Source: an uncultured Cytophagaceae bacterium (GTDB taxonomy: Bacteria; Bacteroidota; Bacteroidia; Cytophagales; Spirosomataceae). From it: a DNA stretch of 32,844 bases. The position numbers and the translations under genes are program-made. The notes under the pieces are model-generated. The model did not search any database. It was not told where the DNA came from and was given only the letters and a program-made list of their open reading frames with translations. The stretch's first letter is position 1, and the number at the start of each line of letters is the position of its first letter. The stretch is from assembly GCA_903907745.1 (NCBI GenBank), contig CAIVPF010000094.1:1-32844 (forward strand). The letters run 5' to 3'. This document shows positions 15,504 through 24,065 of this stretch, piece after piece.

Positions 15504-17951
15504 TTATTTTTTAGCCCAATGCTTCTCTAAGGTTTTAATAAAAAATCCACCGACCACGCTGCGGGCTTGGAAGCCTACATGTGCACCGGTCTTTGTTTCA
15601 TGCCAGTCGCTGAATGGCACCCGACTCGAACCTTCGCGCATAAATTTGTAAACAGGATGAACTAAAGCCTGGAAGTCTCGAGGATTCTCCGCCAGCGTAG
15701 CGGTCCAAATAATCCAATCGCTTTTCGTATAGGTCTTCCGACTGTCTAACGGTAAACCGAAATCATTTTGTTTAGTCAAATAATAGGCGATTTCCTTTTG
15801 ATAGACCTCTTTAGGAAATAAATGCAAGCCTAATAATTTATCCCAGACAAGGTTATATTTCTGGCTCCAGGTATTGTTTTTGTTGAAGGTTAGCGCATAA
15901 TGATCGCCCTCCTCGGCCATCACCATCCATTTTTTCGCATAGCTTTGGGCGATGCGTTGCATCGAATCGGCGGTGGATTTCATGCCGAGACTCCGCGCCA
16001 TTTGCGCATAGGCCCCGATGCCGTTAATGGCTTTGAGAGATAAATTGGCATTACGTTCCAAATGCCCGGCGAAATCATCCGTGCACAATTGGTTCACGGG
16101 ATCCAATCCATCCTTAACTAAAAAATTCACCCAGCGGGTCAGCGTTTCCCAGTGTTTTTTGGCAAAACCTGCATTCCCATCTTCTTTACAAATCGCGGCG
16201 GTCAAAATAACCATGTTGCCCGCTTCTTCCACAGGCATGTCCTCCGGATAGGTTTGACCATTCGCCAGTGGATAGGTTCCGATGTCATGGGCCGGAAAGG
16301 GTTTTTTCCATTGGCCACTTTCGCTGTAATAGATGAGGGGTTCGACCATGCCTTTTAGTAAATCCGTATTGTACAATAAACTCAGCGGTGCGGAAGGATA
16401 GGTCACATCTACGGTCCAAATAGATCCATTACTAAAGTTTTCTTTTTGCGGAAAAAGCACCTCATCGTGTTCGCCACGAACGAGTTTATGGGCGGCGAGG
16501 GATTGTCGGTAAGCAGCCACACAAATATCGGCGTATTCCTTCCCTCCTGCGGAAAGGGCATCAGCGATAAGTTTTTTGTCAAATTGCTGGCAAATCTGCA
16601 TCACCTTTCCATGTTCCTGATCAGATGTTTTCAGCAAATTCTCCATGCTTTTATGCTTTTTAACCCACCAGGCTTGAAGATTTTTGCCAAAAAACTGAAT
16701 GGAATACAAATCGTCATAGGCCAGCATGAAATTGGTTTTTTGTGCCAAAGTTCCGGCCTTTGTATTCCATTGATTACTTAAAAAACGGCTCGCCTCGAGA
16801 CTTGGTTTTTCAGCGTTGTTCCCCTCGCTAAGGTTAATGAGATCCGTGAGGGATTTAAAGCTCAATAGCTGGTCTGCTTGGGTCGTGGCCATATAGCCAT
16901 ACCCCCAATCGATGCGCAGATCATCTCCTTTTTTACCCAATATTTTTTGGTCTTTCACCCCAGTTTTCAGGTAACGCAGATTGCCAGCGGTTCGGTACAC
17001 GGTTTCCAGGGCCTGGTTTGGCTCATTGCGCGCGATGTCCGTGGCCATGGCAAAAGTAACTTGGGTGTCATGGATTTTCTTATCGAGCGATTTTACTTCC
17101 ATATCCACATACGAAACCGGCCTGCTGAGTAAATCTAAATGGGTGGCAATTAGCGGAGATGTGAAGGTAAGCGTCAATTGCACTGGCCCACATTCGAATT
17201 TATATTTGGTTTGCGTCGCGGTCATTTCCAAAGAAATTTGCTTGGCGAGGTTCAGTTGTTTCGCTGTTTTTTGTTTACCAAAACCGGCATCTAGCCAGCC
17301 ATTTCCTCGGAGGTTCGTTCCGTGCATGGCTAACATGTTTTTGCCTTTGTGTAGGTGTTTTTTAATCTCCTGGGCAAGCTCGATGTTTTTGATTTTTTTG
17401 GTATTGCAATTTTGGCAATCGTAAATTTTATTTCCATTTAGATAAACCTCCACATCATCATCATGGCGTAATAAAAGAATCAGTTTTTCGATGTCCACTT
17501 CCTCGTAGGAAAAGCTCCGACGAACCCAAATATTTTTCGATGGCCACGTGGTCGCCCAAGTATTATTATATCCTTTCCCAAAAGGTAATTTACCTGTTTT
17601 CCAATTGGCATCATTGAAACTTGGCTCCATCCATTTGGAGGCGGGTTGCTCTTCCGTGTACTGACATGGAATGGGCTGAGAACGTTCAGCGATGGGCACG
17701 ACGGTTTCGACGGGAAATGGCAAAGCACCTAGGAACTGATAGGTTTTTTGATCTACACGTAATAAACCCACGAGTGAATGATCTGAACCTGTCCAATGTT
17801 TGGTCACAGAAGCGTTAGCTTGGTCCGTAAAAGACCAAATGCTGAAATAAGGATCGTGAACAATGAGTGGATAGGCAGGAGCCTTTTGTATTTGAGAAAA
17901 TGCTGCGGGACAAAAAAGAGCCACTAGCCCAAGCGAGCGAAGGAGTTTCAT
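15504..17951 (-). CDS. DUF4965/DUF5127/DUF1793 protein, glutaminase A-like, with jelly-roll insert
   Basis: An 815-residue secreted protein (signal peptide MKLLRSLGLVALFCPAAFSQ). The opening PLIVHDPYFSIWSFTD is the DUF4964-type start of the GtaA-like family. Residues about 105-220 form an inserted beta jelly roll of the kind seen in glycosidases (NDANWKTGKLPFG, then LLRHDDDVEVYLNGN). The C-terminal 400 residues are an alpha/alpha barrel with DVTYPSAPLSLLYNTDLLKG, PFPAHDIGTYPLANGQTYPEDMPVEEAGNM and SDWIIWTATLAENP. Fungal GtaA is reported as a glutaminase, but in Bacteroidota the family clusters with glycan genes and the fold resembles glycosidases, so a sugar-related role is likely. It is the first gene of the eight-gene operon, with a TAAACCTAT box 3 nt before the start. 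Confidence 0.85.
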   Translation of the reverse strand: MKLLRSLGLVALFCPAAFSQIQKAPAYPLIVHDPYFSIWSFTDQANASVTKHWTGSDHSLVGLLRVDQKTYQFLGALPFPVETVVPIAERSQPIPCQYTEEQPASKWMEPSFNDANWKTGKLPFGKGYNNTWATTWPSKNIWVRRSFSYEEVDIEKLILLLRHDDDVEVYLNGNKIYDCQNCNTKKIKNIELAQEIKKHLHKGKNMLAMHGTNLRGNGWLDAGFGKQKTAKQLNLAKQISLEMTATQTKYKFECGPVQLTLTFTSPLIATHLDLLSRPVSYVDMEVKSLDKKIHDTQVTFAMATDIARNEPNQALETVYRTAGNLRYLKTGVKDQKILGKKGDDLRIDWGYGYMATTQADQLLSFKSLTDLINLSEGNNAEKPSLEASRFLSNQWNTKAGTLAQKTNFMLAYDDLYSIQFFGKNLQAWWVKKHKSMENLLKTSDQEHGKVMQICQQFDKKLIADALSAGGKEYADICVAAYRQSLAAHKLVRGEHDEVLFPQKENFSNGSIWTVDVTYPSAPLSLLYNTDLLKGMVEPLIYYSESGQWKKPFPAHDIGTYPLANGQTYPEDMPVEEAGNMVILTAAICKEDGNAGFAKKHWETLTRWVNFLVKDGLDPVNQLCTDDFAGHLERNANLSLKAINGIGAYAQMARSLGMKSTADSMQRIAQSYAKKWMVMAEEGDHYALTFNKNNTWSQKYNLVWDKLLGLHLFPKEVYQKEIAYYLTKQNDFGLPLDSRKTYTKSDWIIWTATLAENPRDFQALVHPVYKFMREGSSRVPFSDWHETKTGAHVGFQARSVVGGFFIKTLEKHWAKK

Positions 17952-17954
17952 GTG

Positions 17955-17963
17955 ATAGGTTTA
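17955..17963 (-). promoter_or_regulatory. TAAACCTAT box, 3 nt before the DUF4965 gene start
   Basis: An exact TAAACCTAT followed by CAC and the ATG at 17951, at the head of the eight-gene operon. Confidence 0.45.
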
Positions 17964-18055
17964 TTTTTGGTATTAAATATACAAGATATAAATTTATCAA
18001 GCATTTAATCGCTAGGAAAGTCCTGAAAATTAGGTGGAATATGCTTGAAGCCCAA

Positions 18056-18213
18056 ACAAAACAAAGCCCCTCCAGCAATGCCGGAAGGGCTCTTATAAAT
18101 ATTTAGAACACAAAGTACACGAGAGCACTCATCTATTATTGATAATCCGATTCAGCAAAGCTGATGTATTATACACGGATTGATTAATCTTAATTTTGTT
18201 CCCTAGGAAACAA
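18056..18213 (-). ncRNA. Candidate structured small RNA or terminated leader
   Basis: Read on the minus strand, a Bacteroidota-type -7 box TACATTTG (18226-18219) is followed by about 150 nt of structured sequence and then a terminator-like hairpin with a T-rich tail. The structured part forms a three-way junction: CGGATT/AATCCG closes it, with two inner hairpins, one with arms GCTG/CAGC and one with arms TGTA/TACA. The -33 region is poor. It could be an independent small RNA or an attenuated leader of the operon starting at 17951. No known RNA family was recognised. Confidence 0.3.
18065..18091 (-). terminator. Intrinsic terminator-like hairpin upstream of the DUF4965 operon
   Basis: A 12-step stem with two mismatches around an ATT loop (AGCCCTTCCGGC on the minus strand, pairing with GCTGGAGGGGCT) is followed on the minus strand by TTTGTTTTGTTTG. 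The plus-strand tail is not T-rich, so it works best for minus-strand RNA. It lies about 110 bp before the start at 17951, with no minus-strand gene to its right. Confidence 0.5.
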
Positions 18214-18409
18214 ACAAACAAATGTACCTAAATTGATTGATAAAAAAATTTACAAATCTAGAGGATTGTATCTTTTTGGTAAATTAGTTCAAAAAATTTG
18301 TCTGTTTTAAAAATTTTAAGACAAACTAAAATGTAACTATTCGAAACAATTTGCCCTTTCCAAATAGATTTCCAATCTTTGGGCTTTTAAAGCCTATTAA
18401 ATCCCACCC

Positions 18410-20754
18410 ATGTATTTTTCTTTCCGCAAGATTCGGTTTCTGACTTTTTTACTGTCTCATTTATGCTTTTTTGAGACAGTCCATGGAAAACCTGAGGTGG
18501 GACTGCGGGTCAACTGGCCTTCCTACTTGGCCAAACATGACCTTACTTGGAACAAAATTCCAAAGGATTATTTCGAGGGTGCTTTCGTAGGCAATGGGAT
18601 TTTAGGTACCATTGTTTTTCAAGATGACAGCTTGGCGAATACATTGCGATTTGAGATTGGTCGGACGGATGTATACGATCACCGTTCCCTCGAAACACCG
18701 GTCGCCTACGGCCGGGAGCGTTTGCCGATCGGCCAATTACTGCTCACGTCAAAAGGGAAAATTCTTTCATCCCAACTGCGCAACGATCTCTGGAATGCCG
18801 AAATCCGTGGCCAAATAAAAACAGATTTGGGTAGCCTAACATTTAGATGTTTCGTTCCATCCGCGCATGAATTAATCGTCCTGGAAGTCAATGCCACGGG
18901 CGCCGAGCATGGGGCAACTATCACTTTTCGCCCCCAGGTAGCAGACAGCCCTCGCTTCATCTTCAAAAAGCCTATCGGTGGGGATAAGGGATTTACCTAT
19001 GTGCACAATCCGCCATTTGAGACATTCAAAAAAGGGAAGATTCAGGGTGCCACGCAAACACTTTTGATGGGCGATGATTATGCCACCGCGCTTGGACGGA
19101 AAAAAAATCAGCCTCCGGAACACGTACCATCTTACTAAGCGTGGCAAACCGCTGGGCGAAACATCGGCAAGCCGCCCATGGTTCAGCAGAGGATGCCATT
19201 AAAACGATTCAGGCAGGCCTGAACATTCCGATTTCGGAAATGGAAAAAAGCCATCGTGCATGGTGGCATGCTTATTATCCGGCGAGTTTTGTGTCGATTC
19301 CGGAAGCCCGCTTGGAGAGTTTTTATTGGATTCAATTATACAAATTAGGCAGCGCCACGCATCCAAACCGACCGGTGATCGACCTGATGGGTCCCTGGTT
19401 TAAACCTACGCAATGGCCATGTTTGTGGATGAATTTAAACGTGCAATTGACCTATTATACCTTTGGCATCACGAATCATAGTGATTTAGAAGATAATTTA
19501 TACCAATTAATCGATCGGCATCAGGACCAATTGATCGCCAATGTCCCACCTGAATTCCAGGCAGATTGTGCGGCCATTCGGAATCCAGTGGGCTATGATG
19601 AATTATTTGCGCCTTTGTTTTTATCGGATGATCCGAAGAATGATCAAGAGATTAACATCATTGTGTTGCCTTGGTTGATGCAAATGTATTATCTGCACAA
19701 TCGTCGGACAATGGACGATCAACGCCTCCGCGAGAAAATTTATCCAATGATGCGCCGGGCCTATCAAGTCTATGTGCGGATTCTTCACAAAGAAGCTGAT
19801 GGAAAATACCATATACCTTTTACCTTTTCTGACGAATATGGTAATGCCAAAGAGACTAGTTTAAACATCGCCTTGGCTCGTTGGGGATTTGCTACCTTGA
19901 TTTCCACGGCTGAACGATTGAAAATCAAGGATTCGAATATCCCGATTTGGAAAGACCGTTTAGCGAATATGGCCGACTATTCCATCGATCAAAACGGCAT
20001 CATGATCGGAAAGGATGTTCCTTTCGCCAAGCCGCATCGGCATTACAGTCATTTGTTTTCGATATTTCCTTTGTATGAAATGAATATGGATAAGGACCCC
20101 ACACGTATCCCGATGATGCGTGCATCGGTGCAGCATTTCACGGATTTGGATGGGGATAATTGCATGTATAAATTTTCAGGAGCGGCGTCGCTTTGGGCTT
20201 CGCTGGGCGATGGGGACAAATCGCTCACATGGGTAAACCGTTCCTTGGAAATACTACCTCGTTTTGGCAAACCACCGGGACCATCCCGGATTCCGAGCGC
20301 TACGCGAAACACGTTTTACAGTGAGCGCGAAAACCCGACTTTCGAATCGCCGGTTTCGGCTTCTCGGAGTATTTTGGATATGCTATTCCAAAGTTGGTCT
20401 GGTGTCATCCGCATTTTCCCAGCCATGCCCACTTCTTGGAAAGAGGCTTCTTTTTATCATCTAAAGGCGGAAGGGGGATTTTTGGTTTCTGCTCGAAGAG
20501 AAAAAGGCCAAACCAAATTCATCGAGGTAATCAGTCAAGCCGGAGAACCTTGCGTTTTACAAACAGATTTTACGGAAAAAATCCAGGTGATCGGTCTTGC
20601 TTCGAAGTCTTGGACGCAGGAAGGATCACGTGTTAAACTATCCCTCAAAAAAGGAGAAAAAGCTATTTTATATTCAGGTACAAAACCGGCCTCTTTTGTG
20701 ATTCAACCGGAGTTGAGTCAACCCGAAACATGGAATGCTTGGGGAGTGCACTAA
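18410..20754 (+). pseudogene. GH95-like glycoside hydrolase, split by a frameshift
   Basis: One secreted glycosidase-like gene lies in two frames. The first part (18410-19138) has a signal peptide ending near VHGK, then an N-terminal beta domain with KDYFEGAFVGNGILGTIVF, typical of GH95-like proteins. The second part (frame of 19141-20754) is the alpha/alpha barrel with GPWFKPTQWPCLWMNLNVQ, HRHYSHLFSIFPLYEMN and FQSWSGVIRIFPAMPTSW, matching the GH95 layout. The downstream frame is open back to before 19081 and reads AWTEKKSASGTRTILLSVANRW, so the protein would join near 19085-19107. The shift is -1 (one base missing). An A8 run at 19100-19107 lies there, so sequencing error, recent mutation or programmed slippage are all possible. 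The rest is intact. The stop abuts the convergent oxidase stop with no gap. Confidence 0.8.
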
Positions 20755-22263
20755 TCAGGGCACGACCAAAAATTGCCCCATCATGCCGCCATCTTCATGG
20801 TTTGAAAAGTGACAATGGTACATAAAGGCGTTTTTCGAGGAGGAAAAATCCTCGTATTTGGCGATTACGGTGACGGATTCACCTACGGGGAGGTAGACCG
20901 TATCTTTCCAGCCGGACTCATGGACACCCACTGTACCCGAACTGCGTGAAAGAATTTTAAATTGTATATCATGAATATGAAAGGAATGGCCAAAAACATT
21001 GTTGTTCACAATCGTCCATTTTTCGATCGCATTTAATTTGATGGTTTGGTTAAACACGAGGTGATCGTAGGCTTTGTTGTCGAAGGTAAACGCAGGCCCA
21101 TTGGGTTGGCCTCCGGTGACGGTGATGGTCCGACTATTTGTTGCATCTGCCGCTGTCCAATAGGTATTTTTGACCAAGCTGGTAGGTATAGCTGTGATGG
21201 CCGCAGTATTGCTGGCGCCCACATTGATGTGCAAAAGATTAAAATCTTTGTTGTTCAATAAACTCCCAAACTGCCCTTGGGTCGCCGGCTCGCTACCTCC
21301 AAAACCAAAGCCTTGATTCGCATTGAAGGCCTTTAAATCCAAGCTGGATCCTTGGGCGTCCTTTGTTAAATCCACGAGAATTTCGATTCGTTCGCCTACG
21401 ACCAGTTTCACACGGGTCACGGGAACGGGGGCGTCCAATAAGCCGTCGTCGTTCGCGATGATGTAAAAAGTCCGGTTATCGCTAAAGCCTAGGTTATAGC
21501 CGCGTTCGATTTCGGCATTCAGGATGCGAAGGCGAACCACTTGTTTGGGAAAGGTAAATTGGGCATTTTGGATGCCATTGCTGAGTTGATAATCGCCATA
21601 GGCCCCGCTGTAATCGATGATGTTGGTGTTGGTAAATCGACGGCTAGTCAGCATCAAGGGAATATCATCTACGCCATAGCTTCGAGGCAAGGCTAAGGCT
21701 GCTTCTTGGGGATCGCGAACAATGATGAAGCCTCCGGCTCCGTAGGAAACTTGTTTGGCAGTTAGTTCATGCAAGTGAGGATGGTACCAATAGGTGGCGG
21801 CACTGTTCATGACCTTGAAGCTGGGACTCCAGGTGGTTCCGGCGTCTACGGTTTGGTGGGGTCCTCCGTCCATTTCGGCGGGGATATGAAAGCCATGCCA
21901 GTGGCTGGTGGTGGTTTCGGACAGATTGTTTTTGACATTGATTTGTACTTGGTCCCCTTTGTTCATGATGAGGGTGGGTCCCCAAAAATCGGCCCCATTA
22001 AAGCCGTAGGTGTTTGTGACTGCGCCGGTCAAAAATTGTTTTGTGGCTTTATCAAGGGTTAAATTAAAGGTGGTACCACTAATTGTCGGTGGAATCCAAA
22101 GATTGGTATAGGAAGTCGAAGGCGTAGTGGGGGTAGAAGGCGAGGTAGTTGGCGTGGAATTACTGGGCGTAATGGTATCTGTTTTGGTACAGGAACTAAG
22201 AAATAAAATGAGGGCAAAAAGAAAGGTATGGGGTAGGCAGAGTGCGTGATTTAATACTTTCAT
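20755..22263 (-). CDS. Multicopper oxidase lipoprotein (CueO/CotA/SufI type)
   Basis: A 502-residue three-cupredoxin oxidase. The signal sequence ends at the lipobox LSSC (Cys25), followed by a Thr/Ser/Pro-rich linker (about residues 32-52), so it is tethered to a membrane on the outside. All four copper motifs are present: HWHGFH, WYHPHLHEL, GHSFHIHDIQF, and the C-terminal HCHFSNHEDGGMMGQF, with the type 1 Cys, His and axial Met. Such enzymes couple oxidation of Cu(I), Fe(II), Mn(II) or phenolics to oxygen reduction; the substrate is not predictable. It has no adjacent copper-resistance genes. It is convergent with the GH95-like gene without any intergenic base and is probably monocistronic. 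Confidence 0.93.
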   Translation of the reverse strand: MKVLNHALCLPHTFLFALILFLSSCTKTDTITPSNSTPTTSPSTPTTPSTSYTNLWIPPTISGTTFNLTLDKATKQFLTGAVTNTYGFNGADFWGPTLIMNKGDQVQINVKNNLSETTTSHWHGFHIPAEMDGGPHQTVDAGTTWSPSFKVMNSAATYWYHPHLHELTAKQVSYGAGGFIIVRDPQEAALALPRSYGVDDIPLMLTSRRFTNTNIIDYSGAYGDYQLSNGIQNAQFTFPKQVVRLRILNAEIERGYNLGFSDNRTFYIIANDDGLLDAPVPVTRVKLVVGERIEILVDLTKDAQGSSLDLKAFNANQGFGFGGSEPATQGQFGSLLNNKDFNLLHINVGASNTAAITAIPTSLVKNTYWTAADATNSRTITVTGGQPNGPAFTFDNKAYDHLVFNQTIKLNAIEKWTIVNNNVFGHSFHIHDIQFKILSRSSGTVGVHESGWKDTVYLPVGESVTVIAKYEDFSSSKNAFMYHCHFSNHEDGGMMGQFLVVP

Positions 22264-22518
22264 GGAAATAGGCTGGTTGATAATTTAAATTGGTGATGCA
22301 AGTTAATTAAAAACTAATGTTAAAGAATCTAATTCGATGAACATGGGGCTCAAAGGGATGAGATCCTTAAATGAGATGACAAGTCCAGTCTTGGGCGGGC
22401 ATGAAAAATGGAATGAAATCCAATCTTCTATTCGGATAATTTCCTGAAATGGCTTTGGGCGTAATAAAAAATGAATTGTATCGCGATATGATTTTCATTA
22501 AATTCCGAAAAATTAAAC

Positions 22519-24057
22519 ATGGAGATCGTGAAACAACAATTCCTGCGAATAAAACACCTAGTCCTTTTCTTTATTTGTTTTTTCTTTCATGCGCAGGGGC
22601 AGGAGCTTCGGATGAATATTCAACAAACGTATCAAACGATTCATAGTTTTGGGGCATCTGATTGTTGGTCCATGGCGATGGTTGGCCTATATTATCCTGA
22701 AACGAAAAAAAAGCAAATCGCGGAGTGGCTCTTTAGTATGGGGACGGATGCGAAGGGAAATCCGAAAGGTATAGGCTTAACGCAATGGCGATTTAATATT
22801 GGTGCGGGAAGTACGGAACAAGGAAAGGATAGTCGGATCGCAAATGAATGGAGGCGCTCGGAAGGGTTTTATGGTCAGAATGGTCAGCTGGATTGGGGGA
22901 AGCAGGAAGGCCAGCGTTATTTTCTTCAAGCGGCCAAGAATTACCATGTTCCTTATACCCTTGGTTTTCTTAATTCTTCTCCTGTCCAACTAACCCAAAA
23001 TGGATTGGCCATTGGCAGCGGAAAATTAGGCGAATGGAATTTCAAAAAAGAAAAAATTCAGGATTGGGCGAATTTTTTAGTGGACGTATCCGCTCAATTT
23101 TCATTTAGTTATGTGAGTCCATTTAATGAGCCACAATGGGATTGGGGGGCTGGGAAGTCGGGCAACGCCTCGCAGGAGGGGACGCCGATTAATAATGCAG
23201 ATATCGCGTGGGCGGTTCAAAAATTAGATGAGGCGCTCTTGAAAAAAGGATTAGCTACGAAGATTTTGATCCCAGAGGCGGGCCAATTGGATTATTTGTA
23301 CCGAAAAAATACGAATCGAGCTGCGACCCAGCAAGACAATCAAATCGAGCAATTTTTCCAGCCGAATAGTCCACATTATGTAGGGAATTTAGCTATGGTG
23401 GAAAAAGCTGTGGCGGGACATAGTTATTTCACGACATCACCTACTAGCGTATTGATTCAAAAAAGAAAGGAATTACAGGCTGAGGCGTCTAAGCACGGGG
23501 TGAATTTTTGGCAAAGTGAATATTGTATTTTGGGGGATAATGCGGGGGAAATCAAGGGGAATGGGGTGGATTTAGGAATGAAAACGGCGTTGTATGTGGC
23601 AAAGGTGATTCATGCGGATTTGGTATATGCGCAGGCGAGTTCATGGAGTTGGTGGCTTTCTCTGAGTGCGAATGATTTTAAGGATGGCTTGATTTATTTG
23701 TTTAATGGGGGGCAGAAGGGGGAGAAGGATGCGAATAAATATGATGCGGATTTATTTGATTCGAAGACGCTGTGGGCCTTTGGCAATTATGCGCGCTTTG
23801 TGCGGCCGGGGATGCGGCGATTTGAGGTCGAGATGGACCGGGCGAATACGCTGATTAGTGGGTACCGGACGGATGGTCAAACGGTGCTTGTTTTGGTTAA
23901 TTCGGGCGACGGTTTTGAATTGGAAATTCCGAATGTGAAGAAAAAGCAAAACCTACAATGTTATATAACCTCTGAAACGGAAAATTTAAGTTTTCAACGT
24001 TTGAGAGGTTATAAGGTGGCGATACCGAAGGAATCGGTTGTGACATTGGTCTATTAA
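22519..24057 (+). CDS. GH30-family glycoside hydrolase (endo-beta-1,6-galactanase-like)
   Basis: A 512-residue secreted enzyme with signal peptide ending at FHAQGQ. The body is a TIM barrel with side beta domain of GH30/clan A type. TIHSFGASDCWSMAM opens the barrel, FNEPQWDW carries the acid/base Glu, and NFWQSEYCILG carries the nucleophile Glu. ARFVRPGMRRFEV leads into the C-terminal beta domain. The start at 22519 is chosen for the signal peptide. The family includes endo-beta-1,6-galactanases, glucuronoxylanases and beta-1,6-glucanases; the QWDWG and GVNFWQSEYCIL contexts resemble the galactanase-type group, but this is from memory of the family. It converges on the URO-D-like gene 8 bp away. 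Confidence 0.85.
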   Translation: MEIVKQQFLRIKHLVLFFICFFFHAQGQELRMNIQQTYQTIHSFGASDCWSMAMVGLYYPETKKKQIAEWLFSMGTDAKGNPKGIGLTQWRFNIGAGSTEQGKDSRIANEWRRSEGFYGQNGQLDWGKQEGQRYFLQAAKNYHVPYTLGFLNSSPVQLTQNGLAIGSGKLGEWNFKKEKIQDWANFLVDVSAQFSFSYVSPFNEPQWDWGAGKSGNASQEGTPINNADIAWAVQKLDEALLKKGLATKILIPEAGQLDYLYRKNTNRAATQQDNQIEQFFQPNSPHYVGNLAMVEKAVAGHSYFTTSPTSVLIQKRKELQAEASKHGVNFWQSEYCILGDNAGEIKGNGVDLGMKTALYVAKVIHADLVYAQASSWSWWLSLSANDFKDGLIYLFNGGQKGEKDANKYDADLFDSKTLWAFGNYARFVRPGMRRFEVEMDRANTLISGYRTDGQTVLVLVNSGDGFELEIPNVKKKQNLQCYITSETENLSFQRLRGYKVAIPKESVVTLVY

Positions 24058-24065
24058 AATACCGA

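Larger units (their letters stand above)
17952..18409. other. Non-coding divergent region with clustered inverted repeats
   Basis: No credible protein gene is visible in these 458 bases. On the left are the TAAACCTAT box and a terminator-like hairpin (18065-18091). In the middle is a nested inverted-repeat element (18144-18181). A near-palindrome, GTTCCCTAGGAAAC, lies at 18198-18211. Further right is a 7-bp inverted repeat, TTTGTCT (18297-18303) with AGACAAA (18319-18325), separated by an A/T-rich 15-nt spacer; it could be an operator for the gene starting at 18410. A second near-palindrome, GGCTTTTAAAGCC, lies just before that start. The region is AT-rich, as expected for a divergent promoter region. 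Confidence 0.6.

Noticed and set aside
16446-17424. Long open frames antisense to the DUF4965 gene
   Set aside because: They are shadows of a strong family-matching gene and have no features of their own.
22264-22518. A possible short gene or RNA between the multicopper oxidase and GH30 genes
   Set aside because: Only poor short frames, no hairpin with a T run and no clear promoter boxes. It is best read as a plain divergent intergenic region.
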